A stretch of 64,000 nt of DNA. It comes from Acinetobacter sp. NCu2D-2 (GTDB lineage Bacteria > Pseudomonadota > Gammaproteobacteria > Pseudomonadales > Moraxellaceae). Numbering within the stretch: the stretch's first letter is position 1; every line of letters begins with the position of its first letter. The stretch lies in the NCBI RefSeq assembly GCF_001647675.1, contig NZ_CP015594.1, positions 124,001 to 188,000 on the forward strand, in the 5' to 3' direction. The notes below the pieces were generated by a model that was not told the origin of the DNA, did no database searches, and saw only the letters and a program-made list of their open reading frames with translations. Shown here in pieces: positions 16,291-26,368 of this stretch. The translations under genes were made by a program, and so were the position numbers.

Positions 16291-17343
16291 CTAGGAAGGC
16301 TCGTTTATTTTCCATGTGGCATCCACATAGTCCAAATGTAGCTGCTGCTGTTCAGGATGCTGTAAAAAATAAATTGCGAGTATCGGTTCAAGTTCGGTAC
16401 GGATTTTGCGAGCCAAATGGCGTGCGCCGTAACGAATGTCATGGTCTTGATAGAAATAGGCTTTGGCGCGGTCAGTTAGCTGAATCTGACGTTTTTGATG
16501 TTGTAAGCGTTGATTGAGTTTGCTCAGCTCAATGTCGACCAAACGAGGCAGCGCATCGTTTTGTACCGCTTGATAATGTAAGGTGCGATCAATGCGGTTT
16601 AAGAATTCAGGATCAAATTTACGCTGCATCACCTTAGAAATGATTTTTTCTGTAGGCATGCGTTTTAAACAGATTTGCTGCACTTTTTCAGGTAAATAAT
16701 TCAATTTGTCGAGATATTGCTGAGCCGCCTGTGCACCGACATTACTGGTCATAAAGATCATGCAATTGCGAAAATCGATGGTTTTGGTCCCTGCGGTTAA
16801 GGTTAAGCGACCTGTATCCAAGACATTCATCAGTCCACGAATGACTTCATTCGAGGCTTTTTCTAACTCATCAAAGAGCATAATGCCGGGGCGGGTATGT
16901 GAGCCAGCAATCGCAGTTTCATCGAACAGGCTATGACCTTCTTTAGAACCCACATATCCAGGAGGCGCACCGGTCAGTGCGGCCGCATAATGTTCCTGTG
17001 CCAAAGTATTCATATCTATGCGGCAAAAAGCATCTGGACGCCCATAAATGGCTTCAGCAATTAAGCGTACAGTTTCGGTTTTACCTACACCGGTTGGGCC
17101 GAGCATGAGTGTCACCGACAACGGACGTTCAGGACTAGAGAAATCGGCTTTGACCACATGCAGCATTTTTTCTATTTCATTTAATGCAGCATCCTGTCCA
17201 ATAATGCGTTCGCGCAACAACGCCATCACTTCACGCGGTTCAAAGTGAAAACGCGGTTGAATCATCAAACGATCACGTTCTGAAAGGGTATTATTTGATT
17301 GTATAGCGGCTTTAGGAGCGATCACGTGATTGGGCGCGGTCAT
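16291..17343 (-). CDS. Stand-alone AAA+ ATPase resembling the ClpA/ClpB second ring
   Basis: A 350-residue single-ring AAA+ protein. Walker A GPTGVGKT at 82-89, aromatic pore loop GYVG at 129-132, Walker B IMLFDELEK (Asp158, Glu159), sensor 1 in MTSNVG, FLNRID before the arginine-finger region, and sensor 2 YGARHLARKI in a ClpB-D2-small-type C-terminal domain. It lacks the N-domain and first ring of ClpA/B, the zinc domain of ClpX, and any visible IGL/IGF ClpP-docking loop. It is therefore more likely a remodelling ATPase than a protease component, which is inference. The first 30 residues are polar and disordered-looking. Confidence 0.88.
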   Translation of the reverse strand: MTAPNHVIAPKAAIQSNNTLSERDRLMIQPRFHFEPREVMALLRERIIGQDAALNEIEKMLHVVKADFSSPERPLSVTLMLGPTGVGKTETVRLIAEAIYGRPDAFCRIDMNTLAQEHYAAALTGAPPGYVGSKEGHSLFDETAIAGSHTRPGIMLFDELEKASNEVIRGLMNVLDTGRLTLTAGTKTIDFRNCMIFMTSNVGAQAAQQYLDKLNYLPEKVQQICLKRMPTEKIISKVMQRKFDPEFLNRIDRTLHYQAVQNDALPRLVDIELSKLNQRLQHQKRQIQLTDRAKAYFYQDHDIRYGARHLARKIRTELEPILAIYFLQHPEQQQLHLDYVDATWKINEPS

Positions 17344-17570
17344 GGGTCAAACCTCAGGATTGAACTAAATCAGCATAGCAAAGTTAAAACTTGAAAATTA
17401 TAGCTTTTAGCAATCAAGTCATTGTTAGAAAACATCAATCAATATATGAATCATTCAATCAGATGCAGCATTGCGTAAATAGTTCAGAGGAATTTTGTGT
17501 CATTGCTTGAAAATGCCACAGAAACCATCACATTATCTGCATATCATCAGAGCAGCTGCATAGGTTTACG

Positions 17571-19373
17571 GTGAACGAAAACGCACGTCCGCATATTGAA
17601 AAAATCTTGGCCAATATGACCACCTTACCCGGGGTGTATCGTATGTATGGCAAGGATGGTGAACTGCTGTATGTGGGCAAAGCTAAAAATCTTAAAAACC
17701 GTGTGTCGAGCTATTTTGCCAAAACTGTAGAGCACCCGAAAACGCAGGCTTTGGTGGCACGAATCTATGATATTCAGACCTTGGTGGTACGTTCTGAAAC
17801 TGAAGCGCTGTTACTTGAGCAGAACCTGATTAAGCTACATCGTCCGCCGTATAACATCATGCTGCGCGATGACAAGTCCTATGTTTATATCTTTGTCTCA
17901 TCAGATAAACCTTATCCACGGATTGCTTCAGGACGTGGTAAAGGCAAGCATCAGGTGGGTAAGTTTTTTGGACCTTATCCAAGTGCTTATAACGCACGTG
18001 ATACCTTGGTCGTGCTACAAAAATTATTTAATGTGCGCCAATGTGAAAACAGTTATTTTGCCCAGCGTAAACGCCCATGTTTGCAGTATCAGATTAAACG
18101 CTGTTCAGCCCCTTGTGTCGGATTAATTTCACCTGAGGATTATCAAGAAGATGTGCAAAACTCGATTCGTTTCTTACAAGGGGATACCAAAGAATTAAAT
18201 CAAGAGCTGATTGCTAAAATGGAAGAAGCCGCAGAAAAACTCGAGTTCGAGAAAGCGGTGTTCTACCGCGATCGGATGGGTTTGCTGCGCGATGTGCAGG
18301 CACAACAAGCGATTTACAAAGTCAAAGGTGAAGCCGATATTCTTGCGATTGCCTATCAAGCCGGTGTGACCTGTGTGCAAATCATGCATGTACGTAACGG
18401 TAAAATGCTCGGTGGTAAGAGTTATTTTCCTGATATGCAGGGTGATGATCTTGGGCAAATGTTGCATGATTTTATTGCCAACTTTTATTTCCAAGTGGCA
18501 GATGAAATTCCCGCTGAACTGATCGTCAATGTTGAAGTGGCTGATCAAAAAGATTTACAACAGGCATTGTCACAGCATTTTGAAAAGAAAATTCAGATCA
18601 AATCCAATGTGCGTGAAACCCGTGCCGAATGGTTAGAGTTGGCACAGATGAATGTGCAGCATGGGATTAAATCCAAACTGGCAAATCACTTTGAATTGAA
18701 TGAACGGTTCCATCAGCTTGAACAAGTGGTTGGACGACCAATCGATCGTATCGAATGCTTTGATATCTCTCATACCATGGGGGAAGAAACCGTGGCATCG
18801 TGTGTGGTCTTTGACAGTGGTGGTATTCGCAAGCGTGATTACCGTCAGTTTTCTATCAATGATATTACCGCAGGTGATGATTATGCCGCGATGCGTCAAG
18901 CGTTAACACGTCGCTATAAAAAAGCCATGTTGCCAGATTTACTCTTGATTGATGGGGGTAAAGGGCAACTGCATATGGCGATGGAAGTCATGCAAGAGTT
19001 AGGTCTCGAAGATGCCTTTATGGTCGGTGTTTCCAAAGGTGAAGGACGTAAGCCGGGACTTGAAACGCTGCATTTTACGGATGGCACTAAAATTCAATTA
19101 CCTGAAGATCATAAAGCCTTACATTTGATTCAACAGGTGCGTGATGAAGCGCATCGCTTTGCGATTACCAAGCACCGTGCGAAGCGTGATAAGAAACGTA
19201 GTACTTCTATTTTGGAGGTCATTCCCGGATTAGGGCCGAAACGCCGTCGTGATTTATTGACGCATTTTGGTGGCATTCAAGGCGTACTGAAAGCGTCTGA
19301 ACATGATTTAAAAGTCGTACCTGGCTTAGGTGATGTAATGGCACGAACCATCTATAAAGTCCTGCATGAGTAA
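17571..19373 (+). CDS. uvrC: UvrC, excinuclease ABC subunit C
   Basis: Makes both incisions around bulky DNA lesions after UvrA/UvrB damage recognition. The 600 residues hold an N-terminal GIY-YIG nuclease (GVYRMYG at 21-27, [14 protein letters not shown] at 32-45), a UVR/UvrB-interaction motif near 215-245 ([17 protein letters not shown]), an RNase H-like C-terminal nuclease (ECFDISH, then [10 protein letters not shown]) and terminal helix-hairpin-helix motifs ([22 protein letters not shown]). Translation starts at GTG; the family N-terminus fits. Transcribed alone or with the downstream thioesterase (113 bp away). Confidence 0.97.
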   Translation: MNENARPHIEKILANMTTLPGVYRMYGKDGELLYVGKAKNLKNRVSSYFAKTVEHPKTQALVARIYDIQTLVVRSETEALLLEQNLIKLHRPPYNIMLRDDKSYVYIFVSSDKPYPRIASGRGKGKHQVGKFFGPYPSAYNARDTLVVLQKLFNVRQCENSYFAQRKRPCLQYQIKRCSAPCVGLISPEDYQEDVQNSIRFLQGDTKELNQELIAKMEEAAEKLEFEKAVFYRDRMGLLRDVQAQQAIYKVKGEADILAIAYQAGVTCVQIMHVRNGKMLGGKSYFPDMQGDDLGQMLHDFIANFYFQVADEIPAELIVNVEVADQKDLQQALSQHFEKKIQIKSNVRETRAEWLELAQMNVQHGIKSKLANHFELNERFHQLEQVVGRPIDRIECFDISHTMGEETVASCVVFDSGGIRKRDYRQFSINDITAGDDYAAMRQALTRRYKKAMLPDLLLIDGGKGQLHMAMEVMQELGLEDAFMVGVSKGEGRKPGLETLHFTDGTKIQLPEDHKALHLIQQVRDEAHRFAITKHRAKRDKKRSTSILEVIPGLGPKRRRDLLTHFGGIQGVLKASEHDLKVVPGLGDVMARTIYKVLHE

Positions 19374-19486
19374 TGCTTGAAAGTAAAAACTGGCAAAAGT
19401 GCTCACTGACGCATGAGTCATTGATCATTTAAATCAGCTGATTTTTATTTGATCATAGTTGGAGTTTTGAAAAGCCAAGGATTGCT

Positions 19487-20281
19487 ATGTCACTGATTCC
19501 GATTTACGCACAAATTGAACAGCAGGATGTTGTCGATATTCCTGAGGGATGGTCACAAGGTCGAACCATTTATGGCGGACTGGTGGCCGGTATGCTGATG
19601 CATAAAGCGGTCAGTACTATTCAGGATGACAGTAAACAGTTGCTCAGCTGTAGTGTCACCTTTGTGGGACCTGTACAACGTGCACCTGCCAAGCTGACCG
19701 CAGAGATATTACGTCAGGGTAAATCTGTCACCACGATTGAAGTACGGTTATGGCAAGATGATGCTGTACAAACTATTCTTATCGCTAGTTTTGGCACACA
19801 TCGTGATTCCAGTATTGTGGTAAAGCGTGAAAAACAAGCGCCGCAGTATCCTGACCTGTCAGAACTACATTTGGTTCAGCATAATCCGTTGGCACCTGAG
19901 TGTTTTAAGCAGATGCAGATGGCATGGGCTGAAGGGCAATATCCATGTACCGTAAGTGCTGAGCCAGATTTCGGTGGCTACTTTAGATTTGCGCCTGAAC
20001 TGCATGAAAACCGCGAAATGACGGTTTCTGATTTGATGGTCGCGTTTGATATGTGGCCACCTGGTGTTTTACCGATGTATCGTCAAATGGCACCAGCAAG
20101 TTCACTGACATGGCATGTCACTTATGTACATCCATTGCAAACAAATGTTCAAGATTGGCTTAAATATAAAGTATTTACAGATTATGCGGCAGAAGGGTAT
20201 TCAACAGAACATGCTTATCTTTGGGATGATCAAAATCGTTTAATCGCGATAGCGCGACAAACAGTGACGGTGTTTGCCTAG
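19487..20281 (+). CDS. Acyl-CoA thioesterase-family protein (double hot-dog)
   Basis: A 264-residue protein of the TesB-like/4HBT_3 type. The N-terminal hot-dog shows GWSQGRTIYGGLVAGMLMHKA (family motif with GG...A.. helix) and SVTFVGPVQRAPAKL. The C-terminal half has SDLMVAFDMWPPGVLP followed by SLTWHVTYVHPLQ, matching the second hot-dog with its active-site strand. It is likely to hydrolyse acyl-CoA; chain preference cannot be told. GGAG lies at a poorer distance from the ATG (GTTGGAGTTTTGAAAAGCC), so the start is moderately sure. Confidence 0.85.
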   Translation: MSLIPIYAQIEQQDVVDIPEGWSQGRTIYGGLVAGMLMHKAVSTIQDDSKQLLSCSVTFVGPVQRAPAKLTAEILRQGKSVTTIEVRLWQDDAVQTILIASFGTHRDSSIVVKREKQAPQYPDLSELHLVQHNPLAPECFKQMQMAWAEGQYPCTVSAEPDFGGYFRFAPELHENREMTVSDLMVAFDMWPPGVLPMYRQMAPASSLTWHVTYVHPLQTNVQDWLKYKVFTDYAAEGYSTEHAYLWDDQNRLIAIARQTVTVFA

Positions 20282-20376
20282 TGACACTGCAAGGCAATTC
20301 GTATAAAGTGAAGCCTATTCATGATGGATCTTAGCTCACTTCAGGTGTGCATTTTCATCGTTCATGAGGGGAACAA

Positions 20377-20976
20377 TTGGCGGTGTCTATGACTACAGGT
20401 CGTATCCTGAATATTCCTAACATCTTAACCTTAGCGCGTATCGTTTTAATTCCAGTGTTTTTATTGGTGGCTTATTTTCCGCCAGCAGTGGGAATTAATG
20501 ATGCAGCACCGAATGTGACTCGCCACTTAATACTGACCGGTATTTTTGTGATTGCTGCGGTGACAGATTGGTTCGATGGTTATCTTGCACGTACACTCAA
20601 TCAAACCTCAGCATTTGGGCGTTTTCTTGATCCTGTGGCTGATAAACTCATGGTTGCAGCGGCATTAATTGTTTTAGTGCAATGGCAACCGACCATTTCG
20701 ATGGCATTTGCAGCGATTGTGATTATCTCACGTGAAATTACTGTATCTGCACTTCGTGAATGGATGGCAGAGTTAGGGGCACGTACCAGCGTTGCAGTAT
20801 CCACTGTAGGTAAATATAAAACAGCTTTTCAGATGATCGCAATTTCAGTCTTTTTGCTGAATTGGCCGCCACTTGAAATGTTGGCCTATGCCTTGTTGTA
20901 CACGGCTGTAGTATTAACTTTGTGGTCAATGATGATTTATTTAAAAGCGGCTTGGCCGTATCTGAAACAGCCTTAA
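20377..20976 (+). CDS. pgsA: PgsA, CDP-diacylglycerol-glycerol-3-phosphate phosphatidyltransferase
   Basis: Commits CDP-diacylglycerol to phosphatidylglycerol and cardiolipin synthesis in the inner membrane. The CDP-alcohol phosphotransferase motif D-x2-DG-x2-AR-x8-G-x3-D-x3-D is intact (DWFDGYLAR through GRFLDPVADK, residues about 61-90). Several hydrophobic helices cover the rest. The TTG at 20377 is five bases after a strong GAGGGGAA site, so I use it. A GTG two codons later, or the ATG at 20389 (giving MTTGRILNIPNILTLARI), could instead be the start. A terminator follows. Confidence 0.94.
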   Translation: MAVSMTTGRILNIPNILTLARIVLIPVFLLVAYFPPAVGINDAAPNVTRHLILTGIFVIAAVTDWFDGYLARTLNQTSAFGRFLDPVADKLMVAAALIVLVQWQPTISMAFAAIVIISREITVSALREWMAELGARTSVAVSTVGKYKTAFQMIAISVFLLNWPPLEMLAYALLYTAVVLTLWSMMIYLKAAWPYLKQP

Positions 20977-20989
20977 GTTCGAATTCTTT

Positions 20990-21020
20990 AAAAAGCTCCT
21001 TTTAAAAGGGGCTTTTTTTA
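20990..21020 (+). terminator. Terminator of pgsA
   Basis: AAAAGCTCC-tttt/aaaa-GGGGCTTTT hairpin followed by T7. Confidence 0.88.
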
Positions 21021-21659
21021 TAGCTCAAAAAAATTAAGGCAAAAAAATACCCAGTCCTTTGGGGGAAGAACTGGGGGAAATCGGGATATTTATCGCTATT
21101 ATACAAAGATGTTGCCATCTTCTTGATAGTCATTATAAGGGCATGAATTTTTTAGTCATGTGGCTTCTTGTAGACTAATGTTGTGGTTTATAACGAGCTA
21201 TGTAGGGTAAATTTACATTTAATTATTTTGATACAAATTAGAAGTTTAAAATAAGAAAGGGTGATACAGGTATGAAAAGAATGCTGGTTATAAAAGATTA
21301 GGGTAATAAAAAAGGAGCCTTTACAGACTCCTTTTTGATATTTAAAACTTCTTGCTTCGCATGTCTTGATTATCTAAAACATAGCTTTAGCTCTTGCAGC
21401 GTGGCGGAGCAGTGTTTGTTCCAATACAAAGAGCCTCGAAAGAGATTCTTTCAGATTAAAGCCTACGCACACCTTTGGTGTTCGTCTTGCGTAATTATTA
21501 GAGGAGCCCATAAAAAAAGAACCTCCAAAGATAGAGATTCTTTTTAGGCTAAAGCCTACGCGCAGCATAGCTGCTTGTCTCGCAGAAAATAAGGCAGTGC
21601 TTCAAATTTCACTCGAAGCCTAGCTTCTCGTCTTGCGCAAGGGCAGAGCAGTGCTCTGC
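21021..21659. other. Gene-free region between pgsA and yggX
   Basis: About 640 bases with no supported gene. The left third is A+T rich with a C/G-rich patch near 21050-21080 (CCCAGTCC...GGGGGAA...CTGGGGG). A terminator-like hairpin sits at 21307-21337, although no gene ends there. The right half carries the hairpin repeat cluster. Confidence 0.55.
21307..21337. terminator. Terminator-like hairpin with no obvious gene before it
   Basis: AAAAAGGAG-loop-CTCCTTTTT with flanking A and T tracts. It could end a small transcript from 21040-21300, or the minus-strand yggX transcript. Confidence 0.6.
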
Positions 21660-21670
21660 TTATCCTTGCT
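21340..21670. repeat. Cluster of imperfect triloop-hairpin repeats
   Basis: At least four short perfect hairpins with three-base loops occur in series: ACACC-ttt-GGTGT (21469-21481), GCAGC-ata-GCTGC (21562-21574), GAAGC-cta-GCTTC (21615-21627) and GCAGAGC-agt-GCTCTGC (21643-21659). The first two are preceded by AAAGCCTACGC and the first three are followed by a version of TTCGTCTTGCG. The last is also enclosed by GCAAGG (21637-21642) and CCTTGC (21664-21669), reaching into the yggX coding end. Two copies are preceded by GAGATTCTTT. The hairpin sequences differ while pairing is kept, as in REP-type elements. Confidence 0.7.
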
Positions 21671-21935
21671 CAGGCTTTAGACCTTCGGCTTTTTCCAATG
21701 ATTCATCATTGCTAAAGAACTTTTCGCGTTGTTCTTCAAGGAATTTTTTAGCATCAGGTTCAAACACATTTAAACGTTTTTCATTGATTAACGTTGTTTG
21801 GTGCTTTAACCATTCGCCCCAAGCTTGTTTAGACACAGTGTCAAACAATTCTTGGCCCTTTGCACCAGGGAAGGGTGCAAAGTCTAAGCCTTCCATTTCT
21901 TGTTGATACTTACGGCAAAAAACTTGTCGAGACAT
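21660..21935 (-). CDS. yggX: Fe(2+)-trafficking / oxidative damage protection protein (YggX)
   Basis: A 91-residue small cytoplasmic protein of the YggX family, which protects iron-sulphur clusters from oxidative damage and is linked to iron handling. It shows the family N-terminus [24 protein letters not shown] with the conserved Cys7, then [30 protein letters not shown] and the C-terminal [15 protein letters not shown]. Length is typical. It follows argH on the same strand with 26 bases between, so the two are probably co-transcribed. Its last codons form part of a hairpin repeat. Confidence 0.95.
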   Translation of the reverse strand: MSRQVFCRKYQQEMEGLDFAPFPGAKGQELFDTVSKQAWGEWLKHQTTLINEKRLNVFEPDAKKFLEEQREKFFSNDESLEKAEGLKPEQG

Positions 21936-21961
21936 ATCAAAACTCCAATTTGAACTGAATA

Positions 21962-23392
21962 TTAAGCGTAAAGCTTTTCAAGACGTGCATAGGCACGTTG
22001 AATTGCTGCTTCAACTTGTGCAGGCGCAGTACCACCGATGTGGTTACGTGCATTCACTGAAGCTTCAAGTGTTAATGCTTTTTCAAATACGTCGGCTTGA
22101 ATCAAGTCAGAGAACTGTTGAAGCTGTTCAAGTGTTAACTCAGACAAGTCTTTGCTTTCTTGAACACCAAGTGCCACCGCTTTACCGACAATTTCGTGTG
22201 CATCACGGAATGCTACGCCGTTTTTAACAAGATAGTCTGCAAGGTCAGTCGCAGTCGAGAAACCACGAAGCGCAGCTTCACGCATAATTTCAATGTTTGG
22301 TACAAGCGCAGGAATCATGTCTGCAAATGCCATCAATGAACCACGCACGGTATCGATTGCATCGAATAATGGTTCTTTGTCTTCTTGGTTATCTTTGTTG
22401 TAAGCCAATGGTTGACCTTTCATGAGTGTAAGTAGACTCATTAAGTCGCCATAGACACGACCAGTTTTACCACGGATTAACTCAGGTACATCTGGGTTTT
22501 TCTTTTGTGGCATGATTGAAGAACCGGTGCAGAAACGGTCTGGAATGTTCACAAATTTGAATTGTGCTGATGTCCAAAGAATCATTTCTTCTGACATACG
22601 AGACAAATGCATCATAATTAAAGATGCAGCAGCATTAAATTCAATACCGAAGTCACGGTCAGATACTGCATCGAGTGAGTTTTCAGCAACGGCTTCAAAA
22701 CCTAACAGTTCAGCAGTATAGGCACGGTCGATTGGATACGTTGTACCTGCAAGTGCAGCAGAACCAAGTGGCATGCGGTTAACACGTTTACGGCAGTCAA
22801 TTAAACGCTCTGAGTCACGTACCAACATTTCAAACCAAGCCATCAAATGGTGACCAAATGTCACTGGCTGTGCAGTTTGAAGGTGAGTAAAGCCCGGCAT
22901 AATCGTATTGGTATTTTTTGCAGCTAAGCCCAAAATACCTTTTTGAAGTTTTTCCAATAATTTTAAGATGGCATCAATTTCATCACGTACATATAAACGG
23001 ATGTCTGTTGCCACTTGGTCGTTACGGCTACGACCAGTGTGTAGTTTCTTACCTGTGATGCCAATACGTTGAGTCAAACGTGACTCAATATTCATGTGCA
23101 CATCTTCTAAATCAATGCGCCATTCGAAATTGCCCGCTTCAATATCGGCTTTAATTGCGCTTAAGCCTTCGATAATGTCATCGCGTTCTTGTTCAGTGAG
23201 CACACCAACTTTTGCAAGCATGGTTGCGTGTGCAATCGAACCAGCAATATCTTGTTTATAAAAACGTTGGTCAAATTGTACAGATGCTGTAAATTCAGCA
23301 ACAAAAGCATCAGTCGCTTCAGAAAAACGACCGCCCCACATACCCGATGTTTGGGCTTGTGATGGATTAGAGGAATTAGAAGATGTGGTCAT
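21962..23392 (-). CDS. argH: ArgH, argininosuccinate lyase
   Basis: Last step of arginine biosynthesis: argininosuccinate to arginine and fumarate. The 476 residues include the WGGRF start of the conserved part (after about 18 polar residues), the [13 protein letters not shown] motif, the [11 protein letters not shown] segment with the catalytic His region, and the fumarase-superfamily signature [12 protein letters not shown] with the catalytic Ser loop. The N-terminal extension [17 protein letters not shown] is Ser/Thr rich and unstructured-looking. Divergent from the sensor kinase gene, as in Pseudomonas argH-algZ. Confidence 0.97.
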   Translation of the reverse strand: MTTSSNSSNPSQAQTSGMWGGRFSEATDAFVAEFTASVQFDQRFYKQDIAGSIAHATMLAKVGVLTEQERDDIIEGLSAIKADIEAGNFEWRIDLEDVHMNIESRLTQRIGITGKKLHTGRSRNDQVATDIRLYVRDEIDAILKLLEKLQKGILGLAAKNTNTIMPGFTHLQTAQPVTFGHHLMAWFEMLVRDSERLIDCRKRVNRMPLGSAALAGTTYPIDRAYTAELLGFEAVAENSLDAVSDRDFGIEFNAAASLIMMHLSRMSEEMILWTSAQFKFVNIPDRFCTGSSIMPQKKNPDVPELIRGKTGRVYGDLMSLLTLMKGQPLAYNKDNQEDKEPLFDAIDTVRGSLMAFADMIPALVPNIEIMREAALRGFSTATDLADYLVKNGVAFRDAHEIVGKAVALGVQESKDLSELTLEQLQQFSDLIQADVFEKALTLEASVNARNHIGGTAPAQVEAAIQRAYARLEKLYA

Positions 23393-23490
23393 GTCGGCTC
23401 AATAAGATCAAAAGCAGTAGAACGAAAAAGAGTATAGCAAATTCAGCGGCTATTGCCGAAGTCTCATCTGATCAATCTTTTACAAATCTT

Positions 23491-24537
23491 ATGGGGCAGA
23501 AAAACTATTCATATTTCTTTAGTCAAATTGGCAATTGGCGCTACTTATTAGAACTGGTCATTGCAGGTAATATCTTGGCCATGGTGCTGAGTCTTGCTGA
23601 AGCGCAGACTTGGCAGAATCTCGATGCAACTCACCTCATTCAGTATATGCTGTATATCAATTGGGTATTGCTGTCCTTTGCCTCTTTGGTCGAAGCTTCA
23701 AATAATCTATTAAAAAAAATTAAAGTGCATTGGGCAATGTTTGCAGGATTTATACTGCTACAAAGTATCGTATTGGTGACGACGGTAAGTCTGAATGTAT
23801 TGATGCATTTTGGGGTGAATTTTAATCTTCAAACATTAACCACAGAGGTGGTCTTTCACCGAGTGGGCATGCACTTAAGTTTTGGCATGTTATTGGGGAC
23901 GTTTTGTTTTCGCTATTTATATCTACGTGAGCAATGGTCAAGACAACAGCTGAGTGAGTTGAATGCTCGGATTCAAGCCATGCAAGCGCGTATTCAGCCG
24001 CACTTTCTGTTTAATAGTCTAAATAGTGTGATTAGTCTGATTAGCATCGATCCGGATAAAGCTGAGCAGATGCTACTCAATTTATCGAGATTGTTTCGGG
24101 CCAGTTTTCAGGAATTAAAGCTGGTTAGCTTAAAAGAAGAGATCGAATTGTGTCAGCGTTATTTAGACATTGAACAGATGCGTTTGGGGGATCGGCTCCA
24201 TGTGGAATGGAAACTTGAAAATAAAGATCAATACTCAGAAGTCAAAATCCCATTATTGACTTTACAACCTTTATTGGAAAATAGTATTTTCCATGGAGTT
24301 GAAAAAATTTTAACAAAGAGTACGATAAGCATATTGATTGAAATATTGCAAAATCAAACGAATATCATCATAACAAATCCATATACAGTGGATCATAAAA
24401 CGTTTAAAAAGGGGCATGGTATTGCAGTTGAAAATGTAAAGCAGCGTTTAAAGGCTTATTATGGCCCAACGATGGTATTTCAAACATTTGCCGGCGAAGG
24501 GATGTTTACGACGGTGGTGCAATACCGATATAAATAA
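23491..24537 (+). CDS. LytS/AlgZ-type sensor histidine kinase
   Basis: A membrane sensor kinase of the His_kinase (PF06580) family. Four hydrophobic helices lie in residues 18-140. The phospho-accepting His171 is in RIQPHFLFNSLNS, the family hallmark. The C-terminal ATPase has the N-box LLENSIFHG and the GHGIAVENVKQRL G-box. No large periplasmic sensor domain. The open frame begins at 23383, overlapping the argH start; I use the ATG at 23491 because it gives the normal family length, but neither start has a good ribosome site. It is followed by its response regulator; argH / kinase / regulator / hemC matches the algZ-algR neighbourhood of Pseudomonas. Confidence 0.88.
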   Translation: MGQKNYSYFFSQIGNWRYLLELVIAGNILAMVLSLAEAQTWQNLDATHLIQYMLYINWVLLSFASLVEASNNLLKKIKVHWAMFAGFILLQSIVLVTTVSLNVLMHFGVNFNLQTLTTEVVFHRVGMHLSFGMLLGTFCFRYLYLREQWSRQQLSELNARIQAMQARIQPHFLFNSLNSVISLISIDPDKAEQMLLNLSRLFRASFQELKLVSLKEEIELCQRYLDIEQMRLGDRLHVEWKLENKDQYSEVKIPLLTLQPLLENSIFHGVEKILTKSTISILIEILQNQTNIIITNPYTVDHKTFKKGHGIAVENVKQRLKAYYGPTMVFQTFAGEGMFTTVVQYRYK

Positions 24538-24595
24538 AAATAATTGCGAAAAGCGTAAATAAGAAGTCATGATAATGACTGGAAAAGGAGGATAA

Positions 24596-25336
24596 ATGGA
24601 CATCCTAATTTGTGATGATGAGCCTCTTGCGATTGAGCGTTTATCACGTTTAGTGACTCAGTTGGGGCATCATGTGGTTGCAACTGCGACACATGGTCAG
24701 CAAGCCATTGATCTTGCTCATCAATACGAACCCGATGTCATCTTACTCGATATTCAAATGCCAGAAATGGATGGATTGACCTGCGCGCAGCATTTACGTC
24801 AGCTTGAGCCAATGCCAGCCATTATTTTTTGTACAGCATATGATCAACATGCTTTGGATGCATTTAAGTCCAATGCTGAGGGTTATCTGTTGAAGCCCGT
24901 GATGCAACAGGAATTGCAACAGGTATTAGAGCATATTACTAAACTTACTCAAGCTCAGATGAGCCAGTTAAAACAAAAAGAAAATATGGAAGAACTTAAT
25001 ATCAGCCGCCATCAGATTGCGGCAAAAACTTATCGTGGGGTGGAACTCGTTCCGGTTGAAAATATTTACTATTTTTTAGCGGATCAAAAGTATGTCACCG
25101 TACGTCATAAAAATGGCAGTGTTTTAATTGATGAAACACTCAAAGATTTAGAACAAGAATTCGGTTCAAAGTTTATTCGGATTCACCGTAATGCTTTGGT
25201 GTCGGTGAGTTATCTGGATGGACTTGAAGTTGTCAGCTCGGGTCAGTATCAGGTTCGCTGCCGTGAACTTGAAGAACGCTTAGCCGTGAGTCGTCGCCAT
25301 TTGCCTATCTTGCGTGAACGCATTCATAAACTTTAA
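24596..25336 (+). CDS. AlgR-type LytTR response regulator
   Basis: A 246-residue regulator. The receiver domain (about 1-120) has the acidic pocket DD (7-8), phospho-accepting Asp52 in ILLDIQMPEMDG, and Lys100 in YLLKPV. The C-terminal LytTR DNA-binding domain runs from about 140 to 246 (VENIYYFLADQKYVTVRH, then FIRIHRNALVSVSYL). AAAGGAGGAT precedes the ATG. Immediately downstream of its cognate kinase. In Pseudomonas the equivalent AlgR controls alginate, twitching and virulence; targets here are unknown. Confidence 0.92.
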   Translation: MDILICDDEPLAIERLSRLVTQLGHHVVATATHGQQAIDLAHQYEPDVILLDIQMPEMDGLTCAQHLRQLEPMPAIIFCTAYDQHALDAFKSNAEGYLLKPVMQQELQQVLEHITKLTQAQMSQLKQKENMEELNISRHQIAAKTYRGVELVPVENIYYFLADQKYVTVRHKNGSVLIDETLKDLEQEFGSKFIRIHRNALVSVSYLDGLEVVSSGQYQVRCRELEERLAVSRRHLPILRERIHKL

Positions 25337-25437
25337 TTAAATAAAGCAGATGGTGTGAACTTGCATAAATTCACTTGCATTTTAAAGTGAGGTGGTTAAG
25401 TTTACACTATCGTTCTTATTTAGCTTTGTTAGAATTT

Positions 25438-26358
25438 ATGAAGACACTGAAAATTGCGACTCGACAAAGTCCGCTGGCACTCTGGCAGGCAGAACATATC
25501 CGTGCACGTTTAGAACAATTACATGCCGATCTCAAAGTCGAGTTGGTCACCTTCGTAACGCAAGGCGATAAAATCCTCGATACACCGCTTGCCAAAATTG
25601 GCGGTAAAGGACTTTTTGTTAAAGAACTTGAAGCAGCGCTCTTAGATGGTCGCGCTGATCTTGCCGTGCATTCGATGAAAGATGTGCCGATGGCTTTGCC
25701 TGAAGGGTTAAGCCTCGCAGTGATCTGTGAACGTGAAGATCCACTTGATGCATTTGTGTCAAATACCTATGCACACTTTGATGACCTCCCTCAGGGCGCA
25801 AAAGTCGGTACATCGAGCCTACGTCGGAAAAGTCAAATTTTAAAACAGCGTCCTGACTTAGAGATTATTGATCTACGCGGTAATGTGGGAACACGTTTAT
25901 CCAAATTAGACGCAGGTCAATATGATGCGATTATTTTGGCAAGTGCAGGTTTAAAACGTTTAGGATTGGCTGAACGTATTCGTCATAGCATTGCGCCTGA
26001 AGTAAGTCTGCCTGCAGTAGGTCAAGGAGCACTCGGTTTGGAGTGCCGTGCTAATGATCAGGCTGTTCTAGATCTGATTCTTCCATTACTTCACCCAGAA
26101 ACAAATGCATGTGTTCGTGCAGAACGTGCCTTTAATGCTTATTTGGAAGGTGGTTGCCAAGTTCCAATTGCGGGTTATGCGACTCTACAGGATGGGAAAA
26201 TTGCCATCGAAGGGCGTGTGGGAAGTGTCGATGGGACAACTTTACTGAAAGCACAACTTAAAGCAGAGATTGATGATGCTGAAGAACTCGGTGTAGCGCT
26301 TGCACAGGAATTACTTGCTCAAGGTGCAGGTGATCTTTTAAAAGCGCTTTATCAATAA
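25438..26358 (+). CDS. hemC: HemC, porphobilinogen deaminase
   Basis: Joins four porphobilinogen molecules into hydroxymethylbilane for heme synthesis. The 306 residues begin [19 protein letters not shown]. Substrate/cofactor Arg-rich motifs [10 protein letters not shown] and [10 protein letters not shown] are intact, and Cys240 in [12 protein letters not shown] is the attachment site of the dipyrromethane cofactor. The frame is open from 25375 but family alignment fixes the ATG at 25438. It begins the hemC-hemD-hemX-hemY run, with ten bases to hemD. Confidence 0.97.
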   Translation: MKTLKIATRQSPLALWQAEHIRARLEQLHADLKVELVTFVTQGDKILDTPLAKIGGKGLFVKELEAALLDGRADLAVHSMKDVPMALPEGLSLAVICEREDPLDAFVSNTYAHFDDLPQGAKVGTSSLRRKSQILKQRPDLEIIDLRGNVGTRLSKLDAGQYDAIILASAGLKRLGLAERIRHSIAPEVSLPAVGQGALGLECRANDQAVLDLILPLLHPETNACVRAERAFNAYLEGGCQVPIAGYATLQDGKIAIEGRVGSVDGTTLLKAQLKAEIDDAEELGVALAQELLAQGAGDLLKALYQ

Positions 26359-26368
26359 CAAAGCCCTT

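Noticed and set aside
21335..21568. Overlapping open frames in both strands of the hairpin repeat cluster
   Set aside because: They follow the repeat structure and translate the palindromes; no ribosome sites.
21340..21670. CRISPR array
   Set aside because: The repeats are imperfect hairpins without equal-length unique spacers, and no cas gene is present.
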